Origin: Alteromonas sp. a30
Lineage (GTDB): Bacteria > Pseudomonadota > Gammaproteobacteria > Enterobacterales > Alteromonadaceae
Assembly (NCBI RefSeq): GCF_026788005.1
Contig: NZ_JABEPE010000020.1
Coordinates: 1 to 64,000, forward strand
Direction of reading: 5' to 3'
Length of the DNA: 64,000 nucleotides
Part shown: piece by piece, positions 56,626-64,000 of the stretch
Layout of the letters: every line of letters begins with the position of its first letter
How positions within the stretch are numbered: the stretch's first letter is position 1
The notes under the pieces: model-generated
Database searches by the model: none
Seen by the model: only the letters and a program-made list of their open reading frames with translations
Told to the model about the DNA's origin: nothing
Translations under genes and position numbers: made by a program

Positions 56626-58293
56626 ATGTATATTAAAAATTTATTTTGGGGCGCTATATCTTGCTTATTACTCAGTGGATGTGAGTTAGCAATCACTCAA
56701 CCTTCACCGGTTGTTAAAGAAGCACCTTTATCGAACTTTTTGGCAGTTGAACAGAGCCATGAGTGCGACTTTTCACCGGATGTTGCCGACCTTGTTTTTG
56801 CATGTGAGGAAGAATCCGGCGGCACTGTCCCTGTGCTGCATCCAATTGAAGATTTTGACTACACCTTTGCTCAAAAACAAAAAAATGAAGATTGGGTATC
56901 CTCGCAAGATTTATGGCAACAAGTGCGTCGGCAACTCACCTTTCCTATTCCTAACAACCGCCGCGTTCAGAACCAACTCCGTTGGTACAAGCAACATCCA
57001 AATTATATGCAACGCGTTAACAAGCGCGCAGCACCGTTTCTTTATCACATTGTCAAAGAAGTGGAAAATAGCGGTCTCCCATTGGAATTAGTGCTACTGC
57101 CAATTGTGGAAAGTGCTTTTGACCCTTTCGCTTACTCTCACGGCAGAGCTGCGGGGATGTGGCAATTCATACCCGGGACCGCAAAACGCTTTGGTATGAA
57201 ACAGAATTGGTGGTATGACGGTCGCCGCGATGTGCTAGCCTCCACACGAGGCGCGATTAAATACCTCAAGTATTTGCATAGAACCTTTGACGGCGATTGG
57301 TTACACGCTTTAGCCGCATACAACAGCGGAGAAGGTCGCGTTTTAAAAGCCATTAAAAAGAATCGAGCAAGAGGCAAAGCCACTGATTTTTGGTCTCTCG
57401 ATTTACCCCGCGAAACCCGCGCATACGTGCCTAAATTATTAGCACTCTCGGAGCTTTTATTTAACAACGAAGACTACAACTTCCCTTGGCCTCGCTTGCA
57501 AAACCAGCCCTTTACCGAAATTGTTGATGTTGGCTCGCAAATCGATTTAGCGCTTGCCGCAGAAATGGCAGGGTTAAGCGTAGAAGAACTACATGCACTC
57601 AACCCCGGATTCAACCGATGGGCGACCGACCCTAAAGGTCCACATTATTTATTCGTGCCAATTAGCAACGCTCCACAATTTCGTGTCGCACTGGATGAAA
57701 CGTCAAATAAAGAGCGCTTAAACTGGGTACGCCATAAAGTGCGTAACGGCGACAGCCTACTTAAAATTGCCAAGCGTTATCACACATCCGTGGATGTGAT
57801 TCAGCAAATAAATAAAGTAAAGGGTAATATGATCCGCGTTGGCGATCATCTGCTTGTGCCTGTGGCGCTAAAGTCGTTGGATTACTACACCTTGTCTCAA
57901 GAAGAGCGACTTAAAACCACGCAAAGCACCAAACATGGCGCACATCAATTAGCCTACGTAGTCAAACAAGGCGATACCTTGTGGGATATTAGCCGTGCGC
58001 ACAATGTTAATTTAAGAAAGTTAGCAAAGTGGAATGGTATGGCGCCCACAGATCCTCTAAAACCGGGAAGAAAGCTAATTGTTTGGGTAAGCCAACTGAC
58101 GCAGGAACAAACTAGTCAATCCATTATGCGTTCGGTGACTTATACGGTGAGAAATGGTGATTCACTTGCGCGTATTGCCAGTAAATTCAAAGTTCGTATT
58201 AACGATATTACCCGTTGGAATAACTTGAATAAGAAGAAGTATTTACAACCGGGACAAAAAATAAAACTTTTTGTGGATGTCACCAAAACCTAA
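56626..58293 (+). CDS. mltD: Membrane-bound lytic murein transglycosylase D
   Basis: A 555-residue lipoprotein that cleaves peptidoglycan glycan strands. The signal peptide ends in the lipobox LLSGC. The SLT domain lies at about residues 140-260: Glu in LPIVESAFDP is catalytic, with GRAAGMWQFIPGTAKRFG and ALAAYNSGEGRV. Three LysM domains occupy about residues 365-412, 445-490 and 505-552 (for example VRNGDSLLKIAKRYH and VKQGDTLWDISRAHN); E. coli MltD has two. AAGGAAT precedes the ATG. Confidence 0.94.
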   Translation: MYIKNLFWGAISCLLLSGCELAITQPSPVVKEAPLSNFLAVEQSHECDFSPDVADLVFACEEESGGTVPVLHPIEDFDYTFAQKQKNEDWVSSQDLWQQVRRQLTFPIPNNRRVQNQLRWYKQHPNYMQRVNKRAAPFLYHIVKEVENSGLPLELVLLPIVESAFDPFAYSHGRAAGMWQFIPGTAKRFGMKQNWWYDGRRDVLASTRGAIKYLKYLHRTFDGDWLHALAAYNSGEGRVLKAIKKNRARGKATDFWSLDLPRETRAYVPKLLALSELLFNNEDYNFPWPRLQNQPFTEIVDVGSQIDLALAAEMAGLSVEELHALNPGFNRWATDPKGPHYLFVPISNAPQFRVALDETSNKERLNWVRHKVRNGDSLLKIAKRYHTSVDVIQQINKVKGNMIRVGDHLLVPVALKSLDYYTLSQEERLKTTQSTKHGAHQLAYVVKQGDTLWDISRAHNVNLRKLAKWNGMAPTDPLKPGRKLIVWVSQLTQEQTSQSIMRSVTYTVRNGDSLARIASKFKVRINDITRWNNLNKKKYLQPGQKIKLFVDVTKT

Positions 58294-58399
58294 ATAACTG
58301 TGTTTAATGATCAGTCACCGGTAGAGATTTAGGAACAAGTATGTACCCAATGAGAAGCGGCCGCTAAAACGGTATCTAACGCGCCGTAATTTGAACGAT

Positions 58400-58425
58400 A
58401 AAAGCCTGATTCTGCTCAGGCTTTT
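58400..58425. terminator. Terminator between mltD and natB
   Basis: AAAAGCCTGA-TTCTGC-TCAGGCTTTT, a perfect 10-bp stem with a T run, between convergent genes. Confidence 0.85.
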
Positions 58426-58477
58426 TATTGGCTGTTGATTCGGTGTTTGTCAGATAAATGTACACGGAAAAGCCCCA

Positions 58478-59668
58478 CTACCTAAACAGCACTTTTTCTT
58501 TATTAAACCAACGCACACAAAAATACAACGCGCCTAAGCCAATCAAGGCGGTGGATAAAAAGATGGCAACAAAAGCTGAATAGTTCATGGTGCCTTTCAC
58601 TAATTCTTTAATCGCAAGCGCAACGTTTGTTAGCGGAACCCAAGCCCAGCCACCTTGTAATGACACACCGGGTAACATAGCCAGCACAATGGGCACAAAC
58701 GCCAATAGCATTAAATACCCCATATAGGTTTGCGCTTCTTTATAGCTTTTCGCGAATATCGACAAACTCAAGGTTAGCGAAGCAAATATGGTGACAACAG
58801 GAATAAGCATTAAGAACATTAGCAGCATATCTAATAGGCCAATTTGCGAGAAAAACTCGCTAATCACTGAAATAGCAAGTCCCTGTCCAATACCAATCCC
58901 CCAACCGACAAAACTGACAACCGTCACCAACGCGGAAGTCAGCCCTGCCACCATGATCGCAAAGAACTTGCCTAACACAATGTCTTGGCGCGGAATGGGC
59001 GCTAACAATAAGGTCTCTAGCGTGCCACGCTCTTTTTCTCCTGCACCTAAATCTGCCGCTAAATACACCACGCCTTGCAGTAACAACACAAAAATGAAAT
59101 ACGGAATAAAACCGCCAATTTTCTCTCCTAGGTCCTCTCTGTCATTGGCAAGATTCACCTTTTCAATGTAAATCGGTCGCATCAATGCGTCTTTTTTATC
59201 CTGCGATACGCCTAACGATGCCAACATTTGTGCTTGCATCTGTTCTGAGTACACTTTGGTTTTTTCTCGCACCCGATTAAACACTTTATTCAAACTGGCA
59301 TCGTTTAAAAATAACTTGATACGACTTTGTCCCACTTCTAGTGGATTTTTCATTAGCGTGTCGGGTAACAATAAAACAAAATCTAACTCGCCAGATTGAA
59401 TGCGCTGCTTAAAATTATGTGGCGATGCTGCGATAAAGCGATAGTGTTTATCGGCTGCAAAGTCAGCAACAATCTGAGGATGGTGTTCATGGTTTAAAAT
59501 ACTGTATTTCAACACTTTGCTTTCCGCATCTTGAACAGCTTTCGCAGCAAATAAAGCAACGCCACCAAAGAGCAAAGGGAACAACACCAATGGGAACAAG
59601 AACATAAATAATATTGAGCGTTTGTCGCGTATTGCTTCACGTAATTCCTTTTGAAAAACCAACCACAT
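58478..59668 (-). CDS. natB: ABC transporter permease, NatB type
   Basis: A 396-residue membrane subunit. An N-terminal helix follows KELREAIRDKRSILFMFLFP; a large periplasmic loop (about 45-170) is followed by five or six helices. PRQDIVLGKFFAIMVAGL matches the ABC-2 permease family with NatB-like proteins. Bacillus NatAB exports sodium; the substrate here is unproven. The ATG is 2 bp after the natA stop. Confidence 0.85.
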   Translation of the reverse strand: MWLVFQKELREAIRDKRSILFMFLFPLVLFPLLFGGVALFAAKAVQDAESKVLKYSILNHEHHPQIVADFAADKHYRFIAASPHNFKQRIQSGELDFVLLLPDTLMKNPLEVGQSRIKLFLNDASLNKVFNRVREKTKVYSEQMQAQMLASLGVSQDKKDALMRPIYIEKVNLANDREDLGEKIGGFIPYFIFVLLLQGVVYLAADLGAGEKERGTLETLLLAPIPRQDIVLGKFFAIMVAGLTSALVTVVSFVGWGIGIGQGLAISVISEFFSQIGLLDMLLMFLMLIPVVTIFASLTLSLSIFAKSYKEAQTYMGYLMLLAFVPIVLAMLPGVSLQGGWAWVPLTNVALAIKELVKGTMNYSAFVAIFLSTALIGLGALYFCVRWFNKEKVLFR

Positions 59669-59670
59669 CG

Positions 59671-60450
59671 TTAGTGCTCTCCAGCTAAGGTTTGGGTGAA
59701 AGCATCGTGTAAAGAGATGTCAGACAACGCCGAAAACTGCGCCAAATCTCCTAAAAAACACACTTTGCCTTGATTAATAACACACACTTGGTCGCACAAA
59801 GTTTGGACTTCATCCAAATGGTGCGTAGAGAAGATAACCGACACCGAATTCTGCTTGAGTCGCTGAATAAAGTTGAGCACGGTTTGCGTTGCCATAATGT
59901 CTAATCCGGTTGTAGGCTCATCTAAAATCACCACCTGCGGTTCATGTACTACGGCCCGTGCAATCGCGACTTTTTGTTTCATCCCTGTAGAGTAAGATTC
60001 GCACCGCCTATCCAAATAAGTTTGCATGTCTAGCTCTTGCGCTAAAGAGTCAACTCGCTGCTTAATACTGGCCTTACTCATGCCATGTAAACGCCCAAAA
60101 TATTCGATGTTTTCGCGCCCCGTTAAACGCCCATACAAACCAGTTGTACCCGATAAAAAACCAATTTTCTTACGTAAGGTTTCTGGCTGTTGCGTTAATT
60201 CTTCATTGTCGATAAAAATGCGTCCCTCATCACAACAAAGTGCCGTAGAAAGAATGCGTAATGTGGTGGTTTTACCCGCTCCATTAGGACCCAACAATCC
60301 TAGCACCTGCCCATGCTCACATTGGAAACTAACGTCCTGCAAAGAATGGAAATACTTACCTTGCTGGCGCGGATCTACCACTCCCTGTTGCTTGGTTTTG
60401 CTTTTTTCTGGAATCAAAAATTTTTTTGCTAGATGCTGAACACGTATCAC
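59671..60450 (-). CDS. natA: ABC transporter ATP-binding protein, NatA type
   Basis: A 259-residue ABC ATPase. Walker A is GPNGAGKTT, the signature is [16 protein letters not shown], Walker B is [12 protein letters not shown], and the H-loop His is in [12 protein letters not shown] at 60450 is the start, with GGAG eight bases upstream; no nearby ATG fits. It is the first gene of natAB. Confidence 0.9.
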   Translation of the reverse strand: MIRVQHLAKKFLIPEKSKTKQQGVVDPRQQGKYFHSLQDVSFQCEHGQVLGLLGPNGAGKTTTLRILSTALCCDEGRIFIDNEELTQQPETLRKKIGFLSGTTGLYGRLTGRENIEYFGRLHGMSKASIKQRVDSLAQELDMQTYLDRRCESYSTGMKQKVAIARAVVHEPQVVILDEPTTGLDIMATQTVLNFIQRLKQNSVSVIFSTHHLDEVQTLCDQVCVINQGKVCFLGDLAQFSALSDISLHDAFTQTLAGEH

Positions 60451-60553
60451 CCGATTTCTCCATTTTTTATCATTCCTTCGCCTCTCATTCTTCCTCTCTC
60501 ACAACTCATTTATGATGATTTTTCGTTATCCTTGTTTGACTGTTACACATGCT

Positions 60554-61357
60554 TTATCGGCGTTTAGGACGAAAATAATCCGTGTTTTGATAAAATAAGG
60601 GGTCGTGATTTTCTGGGCACCATTGCGGCACTCCTAACAAGGGTAAAGGCTTAAAATGAGCTCTGTCGGAAAAGCTATCATCTTGTTGAATATAGTGTAA
60701 AACCTGCTCGTCTAAAATCTGATACTGTCGCACAATATCCGCTTTCCAAAAAGTATTATCAACCGCAACACCAAGCCATTTCCCAGTTAAGCCGATATGC
60801 GGCTGCATCAACATTTCGTAATTTGCATGCCCGAACACAAACGCCTGTACCGTTTTCCCCCACTCTGCTCGATTATCCACAAATGCGGCTTGCCACTCAT
60901 GTTCAGCTAATAGCGACGGAATAGACGGGTTTGAATAAGCTAACACCACACCACATTCATCGAAGTGAGTCACGCGATCCCGCCTTGGTGTTCTCGGTTT
61001 TAAGCCAAATTCGTTAATTTCGTGAATATGAACCCGATTAAGTGCGCGTTTACTCTGTGAGAATAAACGCCAAATACACGCATTGTAAAAGTCGTGCCAA
61101 TTCGCTTCTCGTGTAGGGACAACGCTATCTTCATAAACAATTTGCTCATAATAACGCACCTCTGTTGCTTGCTCTTGAGCTGTAAACTGTATTTTCTGCC
61201 CAGCTATCCCCAGAAATTCTGCCAGCGAAGAAACCGCTGGCCAATGCTCTTGCGCAGCCATCGGCGCAATGTAGGTGAGATCGCGAAATGGCGCAGATAA
61301 AAAATGCGACGTTTGCCAGTGTTCAATACGAGGAAAAGTGTTGATTTGAGCTTTCAT
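60554..61357 (-). CDS. DUF3025-family protein
   Basis: A 267-residue cytoplasmic protein of the DUF3025 family. NWHDFYNACIWRLFSQSKRALN and FGHANYEMLMQPHIGLTGKW are family-like segments. The function is unknown. The ATG at 61357 is chosen; a TTG at 61366 is in frame. It is divergent from the M28 peptidase, 144 bp apart. Confidence 0.85.
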   Translation of the reverse strand: MKAQINTFPRIEHWQTSHFLSAPFRDLTYIAPMAAQEHWPAVSSLAEFLGIAGQKIQFTAQEQATEVRYYEQIVYEDSVVPTREANWHDFYNACIWRLFSQSKRALNRVHIHEINEFGLKPRTPRRDRVTHFDECGVVLAYSNPSIPSLLAEHEWQAAFVDNRAEWGKTVQAFVFGHANYEMLMQPHIGLTGKWLGVAVDNTFWKADIVRQYQILDEQVLHYIQQDDSFSDRAHFKPLPLLGVPQWCPENHDPLFYQNTDYFRPKRR

Positions 61358-61501
61358 TATATTCAATGGGGTAAAAATGACTTGAGACTAAGCGATCACT
61401 CGCAAAGGCGCACTGCATTGGTTTTTAATAATGGGCGGTGTACTCTATTGCGGATTTTCGACAAAGTAAATAATCAGGCCACTTGTGCCGAAGGAAAAAA
61501 C

Positions 61502-63121
61502 ATGAACCTACAACTGAAACACACCCTACCAGCAGTGATACTCGCAACTCACTTTGGTGTGCAAGCCGGGTCAAACAGCTTTGATCAGGCTTACAGCAGC
61601 ATCAGTGAAGCGGATTTGAGAAGCCATGTTAAAACCTTGTCTTCCGATGAGTTTGAAGGGCGTCAACCTACAACCATTGGTGAAGAAAAAACGCTGGCCT
61701 ACTTGACTGAAAACTTCAAAAAATGGGGTTTTAAGCCGGGTAATGGCAACAGCTTTTTGCAACCCGTAGAGTTACTACGCATTGAAGCCGATCCAAATGT
61801 GGTTTTAAGCATTGGCGACGACAGCTTCACTTACAAGGAAAATATGGTGGTTGGCACTTCTCGCGAACAAGAAACCGTATCGTTAAAAGAATCCGAATTA
61901 GTGTTCGTGGGCTACGGCGTTAACGCACCGGAATACAACTGGAACGATTACAAGGGACTTGATGTAAAAGGTAAAACGGTTGTGATTCTGGTAAACGATC
62001 CCGGATTCGCCAACCCAGAAGGTGATAAATTCCAAGGTAAAACCATGACCTATTACGGTCGCTGGACATACAAATACGAAGAAGCCAGCCGCCAAGGCGC
62101 AGCAGGTGCATTAATTGTTCATGAAACAGAGCCCGCGTCTTATGGTTGGTCCGTAGTAGCCAATAGCTGGAGCGGCCCACAGTACAAATTGGTGCAACCC
62201 GATGGCAACAAAGGGCGTGTTGCCGTAGAAGGCTGGTTATCCCTAGATGCGGCTAAATCCGTTTTCAAAAAGGCTGGATACGACTTCGACAAACTTAAGG
62301 CAAAAGCCAACAAAGGCCCAATTGCGCAAACGTTGGGAACAACGGCTTCTGTTACCGTAAAAAGCAGTTTGAAACGCTCGACAAGTAACAACTTCATTGC
62401 GACTTTGCCAGGTTCCAGTGCCAAAGATGAGCACGTTATTTACACCGCTCACTGGGATCACTTAGGAAAAGATCCGGCCAAGGAAGGAGACAATATCTAC
62501 AACGGCGCACACGATAACGCTACAGGCACAGCAGGCATTATGGAAATTGCCCGAGCCTTTGCTTCGTTAAAACAAAAGCCGAAACGTTCTGTTAGCTTCC
62601 TTTTTGTTACCGCTGAAGAACAAGGTCTATTGGGTTCTCAATATTATGCAGAAAACCCGATCTACCCATTGAGCAAAACCGTGGCAAATTTAAACATCGA
62701 TGCCATGAATATCATGGGACGCACAAAAGATATTTCTGTGGTCGGCTTCGGCAAATCTGAGCTTGAAACTTACTTGGAAAAAGCAGCCAAGCGCCAGAAT
62801 CGTCATCTCGCACAAGAAGGCCATCCACAAGCGGGATATTACTATCGTTCAGATCACTTCAGCTTAGCTAAGGTAGGTGTTCCTGCGCTGTATGCTAAAG
62901 GCGGTGATATTCCGGTTGATGACGAAACCGCACAATACAGAAAGAAGATGAGTGTGATCCAGCGAGGCTGTTATCATCAAGTGTGTGATCAATACCGCGA
63001 AAGCTGGGATTTCGGTGGCATCGTTGAAGACTCACAATTGTACTTTGAAGTCGGTTATGACATTGCCAATAGTCAAGACTGGCCGAAATGGAACAAAACC
63101 AGCGAGTTCCAGCGTCCATAA
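61502..63121 (+). CDS. M28-family metallopeptidase, secreted
   Basis: A 539-residue zinc peptidase of the M28 family (aminopeptidase-like). The signal peptide is MNLQLKHTLPAVILATHFGV, cleaved near QAGS. A PA-like insert (about 120-260) precedes the catalytic domain. Metal ligands are the His in YTAHWDHLG, Asp in GAHDNATG, Glu in TAEEQGLLGS, Asp in LNIDAMN and His in RSDHFSLAK. No GlyGly-CTERM tag is present. GAAGGAAA precedes the ATG; the longer frame from 61304 overlaps the DUF3025 gene and is rejected. Confidence 0.93.
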   Translation: MNLQLKHTLPAVILATHFGVQAGSNSFDQAYSSISEADLRSHVKTLSSDEFEGRQPTTIGEEKTLAYLTENFKKWGFKPGNGNSFLQPVELLRIEADPNVVLSIGDDSFTYKENMVVGTSREQETVSLKESELVFVGYGVNAPEYNWNDYKGLDVKGKTVVILVNDPGFANPEGDKFQGKTMTYYGRWTYKYEEASRQGAAGALIVHETEPASYGWSVVANSWSGPQYKLVQPDGNKGRVAVEGWLSLDAAKSVFKKAGYDFDKLKAKANKGPIAQTLGTTASVTVKSSLKRSTSNNFIATLPGSSAKDEHVIYTAHWDHLGKDPAKEGDNIYNGAHDNATGTAGIMEIARAFASLKQKPKRSVSFLFVTAEEQGLLGSQYYAENPIYPLSKTVANLNIDAMNIMGRTKDISVVGFGKSELETYLEKAAKRQNRHLAQEGHPQAGYYYRSDHFSLAKVGVPALYAKGGDIPVDDETAQYRKKMSVIQRGCYHQVCDQYRESWDFGGIVEDSQLYFEVGYDIANSQDWPKWNKTSEFQRP

Positions 63122-63804
63122 TATCTAGCGCGCGTTTTGTCTAGAGCGAGCAGGGATGCGAAAGCGCCTTTGAGAAAGTATAGCGGGCGGCGTTTACACT
63201 CCACTTCCCGCGGCTGAAAGTTTGCGCCAAATTCGCTACAGGTGACTGATAGTTTGAAACAAGCCTGTCGTTCTTGGTCTAATTTTATAACCAACGTGAA
63301 ATTAATATTTCAAAAGCAGCCCCTTTTTAGGGGCCTTTTTCATTTAAGCGGAGTATTTCTTAAGTTTTTTTCAAATTCCCTCTTGCAATTTAATCTGATG
63401 GTGGCAAAGTTTTAAGCATCCGGTTTGCACAGCAATGCGCTACCAAGCCATTCAGCTAAAACAGCAAACAGCATCTCGGTCAACAAAGTTGAACGATTGT
63501 TTAAACCTTAAATCTGAATTTAATACAGCATGATCAACGTTAATATCATCAACAATTTGAATGGCAATTTGCCATCACGAAATTCGCTGAATTAATTCAG
63601 TGAGGAAGGTGATAGATACGTAAAAAATAGCTCAAATTTTCTCCTAAGCATTCTCTTACTTTCTCTCCCCTTCTTCACATAAAATCCACGCTGCCTTTGG
63701 TAAAATGCATTTTTCAACAAACCAAAGTAGCGGGTAAAACAGGTCGTCAATGAAGCAATATTAGCGACTTTAAATTAAAAACAACTGTAGAGAGACAGTC
63801 ACTT
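63122..63804. other. Non-coding region upstream of asnB
   Basis: It holds the terminator at 63319-63340 and possible asnB promoter sequence (TAAAAT at 63701-63706, no good -35). No gene or RNA is recognised; the minus-strand frame overlapping asnB is a shadow. Confidence 0.55.
63319..63340 (+). terminator. Terminator after the M28 peptidase gene
   Basis: GCCCC-TTTTTA-GGGGC followed by CTTTTT, about 200 bp after the stop. Confidence 0.65.
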
Positions 63805-64000
63805 ATGTGCGGTATATTCGGTATTTTGGACATCAAAACAGATGTTTCCGAGTTAAGGTCGAAAGCCCTTGAGCTTTCTAAACTATTGCGCCACCGCGGC
63901 CCAGATTGGTCTGGGATTTGGAATAACGACAATGCCATTTTATGTCATGAACGCTTGGCAATCGTCGACGTAGATAATGGTGCACAACCTCTGACCAACC
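63805..64000 (+). CDS. asnB: Asparagine synthase (glutamine-hydrolysing), 3' end outside the window
   Basis: The first 65 residues of an N-terminal nucleophile (Ntn) glutaminase domain. Cys2 after the initiator Met (MCGIFGILD) is the nucleophile; LLRHRGPDWSGIW, HERLAIVDVDNGAQPL and the RLAIV segment are typical of AsnB. The synthetase domain is not visible, so other Ntn amidotransferases are not fully excluded, but RHRGPDxxG points to AsnB. It runs to the right edge. Confidence 0.88.
   Translation, partial: MCGIFGILDIKTDVSELRSKALELSKLLRHRGPDWSGIWNNDNAILCHERLAIVDVDNGAQPLTN

Noticed and set aside
61304-61501. N-terminal extension of the M28 peptidase frame
   Set aside because: The ATG at 61502 has a good ribosome-binding site and starts a signal peptide; the extension overlaps the DUF3025 gene.

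Overview
The window is a piece of gammaproteobacterial chromosome. Protein families and several gene linkages match E. coli and marine relatives: pabB-nudL-sdaA, gcvA-ygdD-rlmM, kdsA-sirB1-sirB2-prmC-prfA-hemA with divergent lolB-ispE-prs, pth-ychF, and gloB-mltD with a divergent yafS-type methyltransferase. ScoAB CoA transferase, class I fumarase, ETF with ETF-QO, a rhombosortase and the TgpA/DUF58/MoxR cluster suggest a respiring, probably marine or aquatic heterotroph, perhaps near Kangiellaceae/Alteromonadales. The family assignment is inference; no rRNA or tRNA was recognised.

Positions 1-2830 are accessory. A 5'-truncated IS110/IS1111-type transposase abuts a half core site of an integron attC. 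Behind it are four minus-strand cassettes: a small membrane protein, a P-loop kinase-like protein, a secreted protein and a cupin. Three complete attC sites separate them. No integrase gene is visible, so this looks like an attC cluster without integrase (CALIN) or the promoter-proximal part of an array whose integrase is elsewhere or lost. An IS1111-attC-type element appears to have inserted into one attC. This is the most unusual part of the window.

From about 3.4 kb the content is core genome. 3.4-9.7 kb: rimO, a MaoC-like hydratase, a cyclic-nucleotide-binding protein, rmuC, fumarase. 9.8-14.5 kb: pabB, nudL, sdaA, cysB. 14.6-16.2 kb: an orphan histidine kinase and a membrane-anchored coiled-coil protein. 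16.3-18.7 kb: a LysR regulator divergent from scoAB. 18.8-20.8 kb: a DksA/TraR zinc-finger protein and a DEAD-box helicase. 21.1-24.8 kb: etfBA divergent from ETF-QO, with a palindrome inside the predicted etfBA promoter. 24.9-30.0 kb: an H-NS-family protein, a 758-bp AT-rich spacer, and moxR-DUF58-tgpA. 30.0-33.5 kb: rlmM, DUF423, a hydrolase, gcvA, a small secreted protein. 33.8-46.4 kb: the kdsA to ychF housekeeping block, with an inserted REC-DUF3369 regulator. 46.6-48.6 kb: a second MoxR/VWA pair. 48.9-53.8 kb: cysK, a lipoprotein, ggt, an enoyl-CoA hydratase, a rhombosortase. 53.8-58.3 kb: a soluble chemoreceptor, a methyltransferase, gloB, mltD. 58.5-63.1 kb: natAB, DUF3025, an M28 peptidase. 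asnB is cut by the right edge.

Functional themes are electron transfer and acyl-CoA catabolism (etfBA, ETF-QO, scoAB, enoyl-CoA hydratase, MaoC), sulfur and serine metabolism (cysB, cysK, sdaA, ggt), translation and its modification (rimO, prmC, prfA, rlmM, rplY, pth, ychF) and envelope biogenesis (kdsA, lolB, mltD). Most convergent gene pairs are closed by obvious stem-loop terminators.
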